From the NCBI RefSeq assembly GCF_024749165.1, contig NZ_CP087190.1, forward strand, positions 4,995,501 to 5,059,500: a DNA stretch of 64,000 nucleotides, written 5' to 3'. The stretch's first letter is position 1. Each line of letters begins with the position of its first letter. Made by a program: the position numbers and the translations under genes. The DNA is from Pseudomonas sp. B21-023. Lineage in GTDB: Bacteria > Pseudomonadota > Gammaproteobacteria > Pseudomonadales > Pseudomonadaceae. Shown piece by piece: positions 26,576 to 35,154 of the stretch. Under the pieces are notes generated by a model. The model was not told where the DNA came from, searched no databases, and was given only the letters and a program-made list of their open reading frames with translations.

Positions 26576-27634
26576 TCAGGAGAGTGCCGTCTCTCGGTCC
26601 AGCAGTTGGCGCTTGCGCTCGATACCCCAGCGGTAGCCACTGAGGTCTCCGTCACGGCGCACTACCCGGTGGCACGGAATCGCCACGGCGATCGCGTTGG
26701 CCGCGCAGGCCTGGGCCACCGCCCGCACCGCCTTGGGCGCGCCGATGCGCTCGGCGATGTCGGTGTAGCTGACCGTGGTCCCAGGCGGCACCTCGCGCAG
26801 CGCTTGCCAGACCCGCTCCTGGAACGCCGTGCCCTGCACATCCAGGGGCAACGCCAGGCCCAGCGCCGGCGCCTCGACAAAGCCGATCACCTCGGCCACC
26901 AGCCGCTCGAAAGTGTCATCGCCGCCGATCAGCCGGGCCTTGGGGAACTTGTCCTGCAGGTCCTTGAGCAAGGGCTCGGGCTCGTCACCCAGCAGGATCG
27001 CGCAGATGCCCCGCTCGCTCTGGGCGACCAGGATCGCCCCCAGCGAGCACTGGGCCACGGCAAAGTGGATGGTGGCACCCTGGCCGCCGGCACGGTACTC
27101 CCTCGGGCGCATGCCCAGCCGTTCGGCGGCGCTCTCGTAGAAGCGGCTGTTGGAGTTGTAACCCGCGTCGTAGATGGCCTCGGTGACGCTGTCGGCGGCA
27201 TCCAGGCGCTCGCGTAGACGCTGGGCGCGAAAGGCCGAGGCGTAGGCCTTGGGGGTCAGGCCGGTCTCGGCCTTGAACAGGCGATGCAGATGGAAGGGGC
27301 TGACGTTCAGCTCGCTGCCGAGCTGGTCGAGGTTGGGCGCGGTTTCACTGGCCTCGATCAGGCGGCAGGCGCGGGCTACCAGGTCGGTGCGCCGACTGCC
27401 CTGCGCGGCCTTGCAGCGTTTGCAGGCGCGGTAGCCAGCTGCCTCGGCCTGGCCGGGGTCGGCAAAGAACTCGACATTCTCGCGCTTGGCCAGGCGCGAC
27501 TTGCAGGCGGGCTGGCAGTAGACGCCGGTGGTGCGCACGGCATAGACGAAATGGCCGGTCGCGGCGGTGTCGCGGGAGTGCACGGCGTGCCAGCGTTCAG
27601 CGTCGGTGGTGTAGGTGGTCGGGGCGTGGTTCAT
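26576..27634 (-). CDS. ada: Ada: methylphosphotriester sensor, regulator and O6-alkylguanine-DNA methyltransferase
   Basis: The 352-residue protein keeps the full Ada layout. The N-terminal zinc domain has C40, C44, C71 and C74, an AraC-type helix-turn-helix spans about 85-185, and the C-terminal methyltransferase has acceptor C321 in IPCHRVV. Transfer of a methyl to the N-terminal Cys turns it into an activator. The AlkA-like glycosylase gene lies upstream in the same direction, 115 bp away, giving an alkylation-repair pair. Confidence 0.96.
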   Translation of the reverse strand: MNHAPTTYTTDAERWHAVHSRDTAATGHFVYAVRTTGVYCQPACKSRLAKRENVEFFADPGQAEAAGYRACKRCKAAQGSRRTDLVARACRLIEASETAPNLDQLGSELNVSPFHLHRLFKAETGLTPKAYASAFRAQRLRERLDAADSVTEAIYDAGYNSNSRFYESAAERLGMRPREYRAGGQGATIHFAVAQCSLGAILVAQSERGICAILLGDEPEPLLKDLQDKFPKARLIGGDDTFERLVAEVIGFVEAPALGLALPLDVQGTAFQERVWQALREVPPGTTVSYTDIAERIGAPKAVRAVAQACAANAIAVAIPCHRVVRRDGDLSGYRWGIERKRQLLDRETALS

Positions 27635-27749
27635 GGCGCCTCTCCTTGGTTCGATGCGCTGAGCTTGGCGGCTTGGCCGACAGTGAACACTCCGAATCTT
27701 GCGTTATCTTCAACGAACCCGCGATAGGGCCGTGCAGGCGGATGACACT

Positions 27750-28391
27750 TCAAGCCCGCCACAGGTACCAGGCCGCCACGGTCCGGTACGGGCTCCACGC
27801 CCCGCCCAAAACCCGCATCTGCGCGGGCGTCGGCGCCTTGTCCAGCCCCTTCATGCGCCGATACCCCTCGCGCACGCCAAAGTCGTCCACCGGCAGGATA
27901 TCCGATCGCTCCAGGCTATAGATCAACAGCATCTCCACCGTCCAACGCCCGACTCCTCGCAGCGCCACCAGGCGTTCGACCAGTGCGGCATCCGACATAT
28001 GCAGCGCCTCTTCCCGGCTGGGCACCACACCCTCCACACGCGCCTGGGCAATCCCGTGAACCGTGGCGATCTTGCTCGCGGATAGCCCACAGGCGCGCAT
28101 CGCCTCCGGCGTCAACGCCAGCAACTGTTTGGGCGAGGGAAACGCTCCATCCGGGAACAGCGCCAGCAGTCGCCCGAGGATCGCCTCGGCCGCCCGCGCA
28201 TGCAACTGCTGGTAGGCGATGGCCCGCACCAGCGCCTCGTACGGCTCGCGCCCGGGGGTGGCCCGATGCAGGCAGGGCCCGACGGCGGCAATATGCCGCG
28301 CCCAGTGCGCATCCTGCCCGGCCAGCCAGGCAGAGGCATGGTCAAAGGCCTGCGGGGAAAGGTCTGCAAGGATCATCTTCGGCGTTCGCAT
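27750..28391 (-). CDS. DNA-3-methyladenine glycosylase, AlkA-like
   Basis: A 213-residue HhH-GPD glycosylase that removes alkylated bases. The helix-hairpin-helix LRGVGRWTVEMLL is followed by the catalytic Asp in LPVDDFGVREGYRR. It lacks the N-terminal domain of E. coli AlkA and is thus the short AlkA2/MagIII-like type. Its place next to ada fits an adaptive response to alkylation. Confidence 0.9.
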   Translation of the reverse strand: MRTPKMILADLSPQAFDHASAWLAGQDAHWARHIAAVGPCLHRATPGREPYEALVRAIAYQQLHARAAEAILGRLLALFPDGAFPSPKQLLALTPEAMRACGLSASKIATVHGIAQARVEGVVPSREEALHMSDAALVERLVALRGVGRWTVEMLLIYSLERSDILPVDDFGVREGYRRMKGLDKAPTPAQMRVLGGAWSPYRTVAAWYLWRA

Positions 28392-28496
28392 GGATACGAT
28401 CTCCGAGCCTAGCCCAACCGTTCATCGGTGAAACGCTCAATCTTGCTTATCTAATCGCTGGCATACCATTGATCCGCCAGTAGCGCCGCGCATAGA

Positions 28497-28515
28497 ATTG
28501 AGAACTATTAACAAT
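28497..28515 (+). promoter_or_regulatory. Fur-box-like site upstream of the ECF sigma gene
   Basis: ATTGAGAACTATTAACAAT matches 13 of 19 positions of a typical Pseudomonas Fur box (AATGAGAATAATTCTCATT). It sits 29 bp before the sigma-factor start, where FecI-type genes usually carry a Fur site. Confidence 0.5.
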
Positions 28516-28543
28516 CACATTATCCGGGCAGGCTCTCCAGACG

Positions 28544-29059
28544 ATGCAGATCGAAGACACGCTGAAACCGGCCGAGGTCGATCTGCTCTATCAGGCCCAT
28601 CATCGCTGGCTGCGCGGCTGGCTCGGCGCCCGGGTGGGTTGCCGGGAGAACGCCGCGGACCTGGCCCAGGACACCTTCGTGCGCCTGCTCAAGGCGCGCC
28701 AGGCCTCGCCACTCAAAGAGCCACGCGCCTACCTGAGCAGCATCGCCCGTGGCCTGATGATCGACCAGTTCCGCCGTCGCGCCCTGGAAAAGGCCTACCT
28801 GGAAAGCCTGGCCAACCTGCCGGAACAAGAGGCGCCCAGCGAGGAGCAACGCCTGTTGATCCTCGATACCCTCGAACGCCTCGACCTTGCCCTGCAACGC
28901 CTCAAGCCCCGGGCCCGCCAGGCCTTCCTGCTGGCCCAGCTCGACGGCCTCAGCCTGGCACAGATCGCCCAGCGCCTGGACGTTTCCCGGGCCACCGTGG
29001 AACGCGACCTGGCCAAGGCCCTGGGCGTCTGCTACCGGATGCGCTATGCCGACGCCTGA
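28544..29059 (+). CDS. ECF sigma factor, FecI-like (iron starvation)
   Basis: A 171-residue extracytoplasmic-function sigma factor. Region 2 is AADLAQDTFVRLLKAR with the preceding aromatic-rich helix, and region 4 is LDGLSLAQIAQRLDVSRATVERDLAKAL. The FecI type is indicated by the adjacent FecR and STN-containing receptor genes. It should direct transcription of the receptor at 30099 once the FecR protein is signalled. The FecR start overlaps its stop by 14 bp. A Fur-like site lies just upstream. Confidence 0.92.
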   Translation: MQIEDTLKPAEVDLLYQAHHRWLRGWLGARVGCRENAADLAQDTFVRLLKARQASPLKEPRAYLSSIARGLMIDQFRRRALEKAYLESLANLPEQEAPSEEQRLLILDTLERLDLALQRLKPRARQAFLLAQLDGLSLAQIAQRLDVSRATVERDLAKALGVCYRMRYADA

Positions 29060-30002
29060 CCAGACACCGACCCAGGCCCAGGTCGACCAGGCCATCGAAT
29101 GGCTGGTCAAACTGCGCTACGACAGCCCCGGCCCACGTACCGAACAGCAGTTCCAGCGCTGGCTGGCCAGCCACCCGCAGCATGCCCAGGCCTGGCAGCG
29201 GGTCAGCAGCCTCGGTGACGAACTGGCCAGCCTGCCAGCCGAGCTGAGTCGGCAGACCCTCGCCGGTACCGAGCGCCGACGCATGAGCCGGCGCGACCAT
29301 CTCAAGCTGCTGTCGGTATTGGCACTGGGCGGCGCCGCTGGCTGGGCGGCGCGTGAACCGCTGGGCCTGTCCGGCTGGATGGCCGACAGCCGCACCGCCA
29401 CCGGCGAGCGCCGTGAACTGCTCGGCAGCGACGGCAGCCTGATCCGCCTGAACACCGCCAGTGCCATCGACCTGCGCTACAGCGCCGACCAACGCCGGCT
29501 GACCCTGCTGCGCGGCGAAATCAGCCTGGACAGCAACGTCAATGACAACCGTCCGTTCAGCATCGACACCCCGGTTGGCACCCTCGGTACCCAGGGCGGC
29601 CAGCTGCTGCTGCGCGAGAACGCCCAGGGCTTGCTGGTGGCCGTACGCCGCGGCGAGGTGACGTTGTTCCCCGCCTCCAGCGCCGCGCATTCGGTCAAGC
29701 CTGGCGAGGTGCTGCAGGTGTTCGCCCAAGGCGACTACCGGCCCGCCACCGTGCATGGCGATCCCTGGGGCTGGACCGACGGCGTACTGAGCGTGCAACA
29801 GATGCCCCTGGGCGAGTTCATCGACGAGCTGTCGCGCTACCGCCCCGGCGTGTTGCGCTGCGCGCCGGAGGTGGCCGGGCTGAAGGTTTCCGGCACCTAC
29901 CAGCTGGCCGACACCGACCAGGTCCTGCTGCTGGTCGCCCGCAGCCTGCCGGTGCGAATCGACTATCGCACACGCTATTGGGTGAGCATCGGCGCCGCCT
30001 GA
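29046..30002 (+). CDS. FecR-family transmembrane sensor
   Basis: A 318-residue anti-sigma/sigma-regulator. The N-terminal cytoplasmic domain (QAIEWLVKLRYDSPGPRTEQQFQRWLASHPQHAQAW, DUF4880) binds the sigma factor. A single hydrophobic segment lies at about 80-98 (LLSVLALGGAAGWAA). The periplasmic FecR domain (GSDGSLIRLNTASAIDLRY, VGTLGTQGGQL) ends in an STN-like fold. A twin-arginine-like RR precedes the membrane segment. The start overlapping the sigma gene was chosen because it gives the conserved N-terminus. Confidence 0.92.
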   Translation: MPTPDQTPTQAQVDQAIEWLVKLRYDSPGPRTEQQFQRWLASHPQHAQAWQRVSSLGDELASLPAELSRQTLAGTERRRMSRRDHLKLLSVLALGGAAGWAAREPLGLSGWMADSRTATGERRELLGSDGSLIRLNTASAIDLRYSADQRRLTLLRGEISLDSNVNDNRPFSIDTPVGTLGTQGGQLLLRENAQGLLVAVRRGEVTLFPASSAAHSVKPGEVLQVFAQGDYRPATVHGDPWGWTDGVLSVQQMPLGEFIDELSRYRPGVLRCAPEVAGLKVSGTYQLADTDQVLLLVARSLPVRIDYRTRYWVSIGAA

Positions 30003-30018
30003 ACAATTGATGAAAATA

Positions 30019-30037
30019 AATGAGGTGGAATCTCATT
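30019..30037 (+). promoter_or_regulatory. Inverted repeat AATGAG-N7-CTCATT upstream of the receptor
   Basis: A 19-bp palindrome with perfect 6-bp arms, matching 14 of 19 positions of a Fur box. It lies 62 bp before the receptor start and 17 bp after fecR, in the position where an ECF-sigma promoter and Fur control are expected. Whether Fur or another protein binds is not shown. Confidence 0.5.
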
Positions 30038-30098
30038 CTCGTCCGGCCTGAAGGAAAACAAGCCCGAACAGTGGTCTGACAACCTTCAGGAGCGCTTC

Positions 30099-32573
30099 AT
30101 GATTCACCCGTGTTCCCCTCGCAATGCCACCCTGCGCCATGCCATCCACGCTGCCGCCCTCGGCCTGGGCATGGCCTGCGCCGGCGTGCTGCCGACAGTC
30201 GCCGTCGCCGCGCCCGCCAGCCAGAGCCAGCAGCGCGACTGGAACATCCCGGCCGGCCCGTTGGCTGCCGCGCTGGACCAGCTGGCGCGTCAGGGCGGGC
30301 TGAACCTGTCGTTCGACGCCGGCAGCCTGCAGGGCAAGGCCACTCAAGGCGTGCAGGGCCGGCATGACAGTGCGCAGGCATTGCAGATCCTGCTGCAGGG
30401 CAGCGATGTGCAAGTCCAGCAGGAAAGCGAGAAGAGCTTCCTGCTGATACCCGCCCTGGAGGTGGGCGATGCCCTGCAACTGGGCGCCACCAGCATCTCC
30501 AGCAACCGCCTGGGCGAGACCACCGAGCACAGCGGCTCCTACACCACCGGTGCGGTGACCATCGGCAAGACGCCGCAGAGCATCCGCCACACCCCGCAAT
30601 CGGTGACCGTGGTCACCCGCCAGCGCATCGACGACCAGAACATCACCAACCTCACCAACCTGCTCGAGCAGACCCCTGGCGTGGTGGTCAACCTGACCGA
30701 CAGCGAGCGGGTGCAGTACTACTCACGCGGCTACCAGATCGACGCCATCCAGTACGACGGCGCCACCGTGGTGCAGAGCAGCGGCGGTGGTTCGTTCATC
30801 CAGAGCGATTCGGCGATCCTCGACCGCGCCGAGGTGTTGCGCGGCGCCACCGGCATGCTGCGCGGCGCCGGCAACCCCTCCGGCACCGTCAACCTGGTGC
30901 GCAAGCGCCCCACCTATGAGTTCCAGGGCGAAGGCAGCGTCACCCTCGGCACCTGGGACGCCCAGCGCTACGTCGCCGACCTATCCGGGCCGTTGACCGA
31001 GACCGGCAACGTGCGTGGCCGGGTGATCGCGGTGCATGACGAGAAAGACCACTTCCAGCAATCGCGCCAGGAGCGCAAGGATGTGCTGTACGGGGTCATG
31101 GCCTTCGATCTCGACGACAGCACCACCCTGACCACTGGCCTTGAGTGGACCCAGCTCGACGCCACCGGCGCCTGGGGCAACCTGCCGGCTGACTACGACG
31201 GCTCGCCATTGCCGTTCGGCCGCAGCACCTACCTGGGCGCCGACTGGAACCGCTGGAACCGCAGCAACCTGCAGACCTTCGCCGAGCTCGAGCACCGTTT
31301 CGACAACGACTGGACGCTCAAGCTGATGGCCCAGCGCACTCACTTCGAGCTGGACGACAACGGTTTCAAGCAGACCTACTTCAGCCGCGCCACCGGCACC
31401 GCCAACCCGACCCGCAACCCTTACCTGATGAGCTACCAGGTAACCGAAGGCGATGGCGGCGAGAGCCTGCAGAACAACCTCAGTGCCACCCTCAACGGCC
31501 CGTTCGACCTGCTCGGCCGCAGCCACGAGCTGATGCTGGGCGTCGAGCGCATCCGCAACGACTCCTATGCCTCGGCCACCAACAATGTGCAGTCGGGCGT
31601 GTTCGATATCCGCACCTGGGACCCGAAGACCAGCCTGGCCAATCCGAGCATCGACATCACCGCCCACCCGGTGCGCACCCGCACCACCCAGGAAGGTGCC
31701 TACGCCACATGGCGCATCTCCCTGGCCGATCCGCTCACCGCGATCATCGGCGCCCGCGCCAACTGGTACGACTACGAGCAGGAAAACAACACCAAGGCCA
31801 ACGGCAAGTTCAGCGTCGACAACGAGATCGTGCCCTACGCAGCACTGATCTACGACCTCAACGACAACTTCAGCACCTACGCCAGCTACACCGAGATCTT
31901 CAACCCGCAGACCAACACCGATGCCGCAGGCTCCGTGCTCGAGCCGGTCACCGGCGAAGCCTACGAGACCGGGATCAAGGGCGAGTTCTACGAGGGCCGG
32001 CTGAACACCTCGCTGGCGTTCTTCCGCATCTACCAGGTCGGCAACGCGCTGGACGACCTCAGCGGGCCGAACCCGTGCCTGCCCAACTACACCAACGGCT
32101 TTTGCAAGGTCGCCGCGGGCAAGAACCGCAGCCAGGGCTTCGAGCTGGAGATTTCCGGCGAAGTGCTGCCGGGCTGGAACATGACCGGCGGCTACACCTA
32201 CAACACCACCGAATACCTAAAGGACACCACCGGCAACAACGGCAACCCGATCCGCACCACCGACCCCAAGCGCATGCTGCGTCTGTTCACCAGCTATCGC
32301 CTGCCCGGTGAGCTGCAGGCCTGGACCGTGGGCGGCGGCGTGCAGGCGCAGAGCGCCATCTACAACCGCAGCGGCACAGCCGAAGCTTCGCAGTCGGGGT
32401 ATGCGGTGTACAACGCGATGGTGAACTACCGCTTCAACGACAACTATTCGTTGCAGTTGAACGCCAACAACCTGTTCGACAAGAAGTACTACCGCCAGGT
32501 GGCGCCAACGCCGACCGGGTACTACTGGGGCGACCCGCGCAATGTGTCGGTGACCTTGCGCGGAACGTTCTGA
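30099..32573 (+). CDS. TonB-dependent siderophore receptor with signalling (STN) domain
   Basis: An 824-residue outer-membrane receptor with a signal peptide (about 1-38, ending VAVAAPA). The STN signalling domain spans about 47-118 (WNIPAGPLAAALDQLARQGGLNLSF). A plug follows (TPQSVTVVTRQRI..LEQTPGVV, EVLRGATGMLRGAGNPSG), then a 22-strand barrel ending in Phe (TLRGTF). The STN domain identifies a FecA/FpvA-type receptor that signals through the FecR-sigma pair encoded upstream. The barrel pattern resembles hydroxamate or xenosiderophore receptors, but the ligand is not predictable. Confidence 0.95.
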   Translation: MIHPCSPRNATLRHAIHAAALGLGMACAGVLPTVAVAAPASQSQQRDWNIPAGPLAAALDQLARQGGLNLSFDAGSLQGKATQGVQGRHDSAQALQILLQGSDVQVQQESEKSFLLIPALEVGDALQLGATSISSNRLGETTEHSGSYTTGAVTIGKTPQSIRHTPQSVTVVTRQRIDDQNITNLTNLLEQTPGVVVNLTDSERVQYYSRGYQIDAIQYDGATVVQSSGGGSFIQSDSAILDRAEVLRGATGMLRGAGNPSGTVNLVRKRPTYEFQGEGSVTLGTWDAQRYVADLSGPLTETGNVRGRVIAVHDEKDHFQQSRQERKDVLYGVMAFDLDDSTTLTTGLEWTQLDATGAWGNLPADYDGSPLPFGRSTYLGADWNRWNRSNLQTFAELEHRFDNDWTLKLMAQRTHFELDDNGFKQTYFSRATGTANPTRNPYLMSYQVTEGDGGESLQNNLSATLNGPFDLLGRSHELMLGVERIRNDSYASATNNVQSGVFDIRTWDPKTSLANPSIDITAHPVRTRTTQEGAYATWRISLADPLTAIIGARANWYDYEQENNTKANGKFSVDNEIVPYAALIYDLNDNFSTYASYTEIFNPQTNTDAAGSVLEPVTGEAYETGIKGEFYEGRLNTSLAFFRIYQVGNALDDLSGPNPCLPNYTNGFCKVAAGKNRSQGFELEISGEVLPGWNMTGGYTYNTTEYLKDTTGNNGNPIRTTDPKRMLRLFTSYRLPGELQAWTVGGGVQAQSAIYNRSGTAEASQSGYAVYNAMVNYRFNDNYSLQLNANNLFDKKYYRQVAPTPTGYYWGDPRNVSVTLRGTF

Positions 32574-32583
32574 GCTGACCATG

Positions 32584-32610
32584 GCCATCGCGGGCCTGCT
32601 CCGCGATGGC
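32584..32610. terminator. Bidirectional hairpin between receptor and MFS gene
   Basis: Perfect 10-bp arms GCCATCGCGG/CCGCGATGGC with a 7-nt loop, 10 bp after the receptor stop and 6 bp from the stop of the convergent MFS gene. No T-run is present. Confidence 0.55.
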
Positions 32611-32616
32611 TGGGGA

Positions 32617-33774
32617 TCAGTCCGCCACTGCCTGAAGCTTGCCTGCCCGGCGATAAGCCTGGCGGGCGAAGCACACGAACAGTCCCGCCATCAGCGCCAA
32701 CGCCATGGGCAAGCCATGGGGCGCCACGTCCATCGCCGCGCCGCTGACCAGTGGCCCGACCAGGCTGCCGACGCCCCACAGCAAGCCGACGCTGGCGTTC
32801 GCCGTGACCAGGTCCTGGCCTTTGAAGCGCTGCCCGATCAGTACCAGCGCCAAGGTATAGATGCCCCCCGCCACCGCGCCGAGCACCACCAGCAGCGGCC
32901 ATAGCAGCCAGGTCATCTGCAGCAGCCACGGCAAGGCGATACCGATACTCATCGCCACCAGCCCGCACACCAGGTGCAGCCCGGTACGCTCGACCCGGTC
33001 GGCGAGCCAGCCCAGCGGCAACTGGAAGAGCATGTCGCCGGCGAACACCACGGTCACCATCAGCGCCGCCACGCCCACGGCGATACCATGGCTGGTGGCG
33101 TACACCGGCAGCAGCGACAGCACCACGGCATCGAAGAACGAGAAGAACAGCACCGCCACGCACAAGGCCGGGGCCACACGGAAGAAACCGGCCAGGCCGA
33201 AGCTCTTGGCGTCTTCCTCATGCTCGACATGATCGTTGGGCACGGTGAACAGGATGCACAGCAAGGCCAGGCCATAGCAGAGGGTGACCACGCCGGTCAG
33301 CCATGGGCTATTGGCGCCCAACAGCGCAAGCAACGCCGGGCCAAGCACCTGGAAGCCGGTGAAGCTGGTGGCATACAGCGCCATGATCTTGCCGCGGTTG
33401 TGCTCCGGGCACAGCTCGTTGACCCACGACTCGCCAAGGATGATCGCGATGCCCATGCCGATGCCCAGCCCAAGGCGCAGCAGCGCCAACCACAGCATCG
33501 AGTCGAAGGCCCACTCGAGCAAGGCGATGCTCAGGGTGCACAGGCTGAAGCTGAGCAGGTAGATGACGCGGCGGGTCAGGTACTTGCAGCAGGCATCGAC
33601 CATGAACGCCGAGAGCATCATGCCGGCCGCCGGGATCGCCGAGATGATGCCGATCTCCAGGGTTCCCGCCCCGGCCTCGTGCAAGCGCAACGACACCAGC
33701 GGCAGGCTCGCCCCGAGGCTGAAACCGACCACCGACACGGCGAACAACAGGCCCGCCAGCAAACGCATGTTCAT
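32617..33774 (-). CDS. MFS transporter next to the siderophore receptor
   Basis: A 385-residue protein with about twelve transmembrane helices, starting MNMRLLAGLLFAVSVVGFSLGASLPLVSLRLHEAG (YcaD/quinolone-exporter-like half). ATG at 33774 has an AAGGAG six bases upstream; the longer frame from 33864 adds a hydrophilic, unlikely leader. It is convergent with the receptor, so it is not in its operon. Passing siderophore or iron-chelate across the inner membrane is possible but unproven. Confidence 0.85.
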   Translation of the reverse strand: MNMRLLAGLLFAVSVVGFSLGASLPLVSLRLHEAGAGTLEIGIISAIPAAGMMLSAFMVDACCKYLTRRVIYLLSFSLCTLSIALLEWAFDSMLWLALLRLGLGIGMGIAIILGESWVNELCPEHNRGKIMALYATSFTGFQVLGPALLALLGANSPWLTGVVTLCYGLALLCILFTVPNDHVEHEEDAKSFGLAGFFRVAPALCVAVLFFSFFDAVVLSLLPVYATSHGIAVGVAALMVTVVFAGDMLFQLPLGWLADRVERTGLHLVCGLVAMSIGIALPWLLQMTWLLWPLLVVLGAVAGGIYTLALVLIGQRFKGQDLVTANASVGLLWGVGSLVGPLVSGAAMDVAPHGLPMALALMAGLFVCFARQAYRRAGKLQAVAD

Positions 33775-34129
33775 GTACCACTCCTTGCAAGCCGGCGCGC
33801 AGGGGCTCTGGCCCTGGCCGACTGGAAAATCCGCTGAAAGATGTTCGAACGCAGACGCCCGCAATCACGCCGCAATGGCGCGCTACGCAGGGGCGCGGAT
33901 CAGTTCAGGGCAAGGTGTGGCGAGAAGGTGAAGGCGAACAGCACGCTGCGTCGACGCTTGAGCACCGTGTCGCTCGGCCACGCGCGGCGCGCCGTCGGGG
34001 CGACAGGCTGGCGGTGCGGGCGGGGACTACGGGTACGGCGCATTGCATCGGCTACGCAGGGATTGAGGAGGCGGCACTCTAGGCCAGGGAGTGCAGAGTC
34101 GTCAATTGGGTACTCGAAGCATGCACAAC
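33775..34129. other. 355-bp gap between MFS gene and Rhs gene; no gene seen
   Basis: I find no credible coding frame, RNA gene or immunity-like gene here. A weak hairpin GCACTC-N9-GAGTGC (34074-34094) could end the Rhs transcript. The segment is GC-rich on the left and less so towards the Rhs gene. Confidence 0.5.
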
Positions 34130-34972
34130 TCAACGCCTAGCGTGGCGCCCTGCCGGCCTATCACTGCGAATCCCTGTTAACGTATCAGACGGCTCTACTG
34201 AAATAGGCTTGGAACTGAGACTAAGAAGCTGCTTGAACACAGGAAGCACTGGCAACACGACCGCATGGTGATTATCTCCATCTACCGAGCGAGGCGTAGG
34301 TACTCCCTTCATGTACCCCGTCGTCTGAGCCCCAGTGATGTTTGACCATTCCTGAATAAAAGATGCTCCCCCTGAAGGCAATGCTGCCGCCGAGTAGCAA
34401 GCCATCACATGTGTTTTCTGCCCCTTCAGCGAAATCCCGTTGTCTTCAAGCAGAGTTTTTAGCCGATCTGGGGTGTAGCCTAGTTCGTCACCCAATAATA
34501 AGCCGGGCTGTCCATGGGTAAGAACATTGAGAACAGTTTCACCTGATTGATCGGGCTGTTCGGAGTAGAACACCATGATTCCATCTATGACCTGGCCTTT
34601 CCCGCCATAGTCTTTACCGAGTAATTTCAGCATCTTCGTCCAGTTGAAATGCCCCGTCGGGTCCGCACCATTCACAGGATCCCCAGATACGAAAGCATAA
34701 ATATTGACCCCTCCCAATCGAAACGGGCTTTCACTGTCAGGAGAGCAGAAGCGCATCAGGATTGGGCTATAGAAACGATATCCATTACCTAAGGGATACC
34801 GCTCTGTTGCTGCGTCCAAGTGCTGCCCCTTGAACGCAATTCCTGACATACGCACTTGCCTTTTATATCCATGTGGGGTGTAGCTGACATGATGATCTGC
34901 GTACCCGACAACAGAGGCTGAGCTATCGATTGCCAATAGGTTTGATTGCTGTCTATCTCTGATCGTGGTCAT
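34130..34972 (-). CDS. Orphan Rhs-core protein with clan CD peptidase-like C-terminus
   Basis: A 280-residue protein. Residues 1-108 are the Rhs-associated core as found in short orphan Rhs proteins of Pseudomonas: LLAIDSSASVV, YTPHGY, YPLGNGYRFYSPILMRF, SPDSESPF, and the closing NIYAFVSGDPVNGADPTGH. The variable C-terminal part contains a hydrophobic strand ending in His-Gly (VLNVLTHGQPG, H153) and, 39 residues later, a hydrophobic strand ending in Ala-Cys (THVMACYSAA, C192). This is the order and spacing seen in caspase/C80/CHAT-type cysteine peptidases. Base composition is visibly AT-richer than its neighbours, suggesting transfer. There is no signal peptide or VgrG nearby and no recognisable immunity gene downstream. 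The peptidase assignment is inference. Confidence 0.8.
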   Translation of the reverse strand: MTTIRDRQQSNLLAIDSSASVVGYADHHVSYTPHGYKRQVRMSGIAFKGQHLDAATERYPLGNGYRFYSPILMRFCSPDSESPFRLGGVNIYAFVSGDPVNGADPTGHFNWTKMLKLLGKDYGGKGQVIDGIMVFYSEQPDQSGETVLNVLTHGQPGLLLGDELGYTPDRLKTLLEDNGISLKGQKTHVMACYSAAALPSGGASFIQEWSNITGAQTTGYMKGVPTPRSVDGDNHHAVVLPVLPVFKQLLSLSSKPISVEPSDTLTGIRSDRPAGRHARR

Positions 34973-35154
34973 GCAAACCGTCTGCCGCTTGGATAATGCA
35001 ATAATAGTTCCACGAAGATACAGTCCTTACTACTGACAAAAATCACAGGTAGACCGTAACAATCACTGTATGGTCACGATGCCCTCAGTCGGAATGCTTT
35101 GGCCTCATGGGAGGAATTGGGACTGACTGGACGCAGTACAGTCCCCGCTGCGCC

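Noticed and set aside
33900..34133. A 77-codon minus-strand frame just after the Rhs gene as an immunity protein
   Set aside because: Arg/Pro-rich composition typical of a chance frame; no start site with ribosome-binding sequence; no resemblance to immunity proteins.
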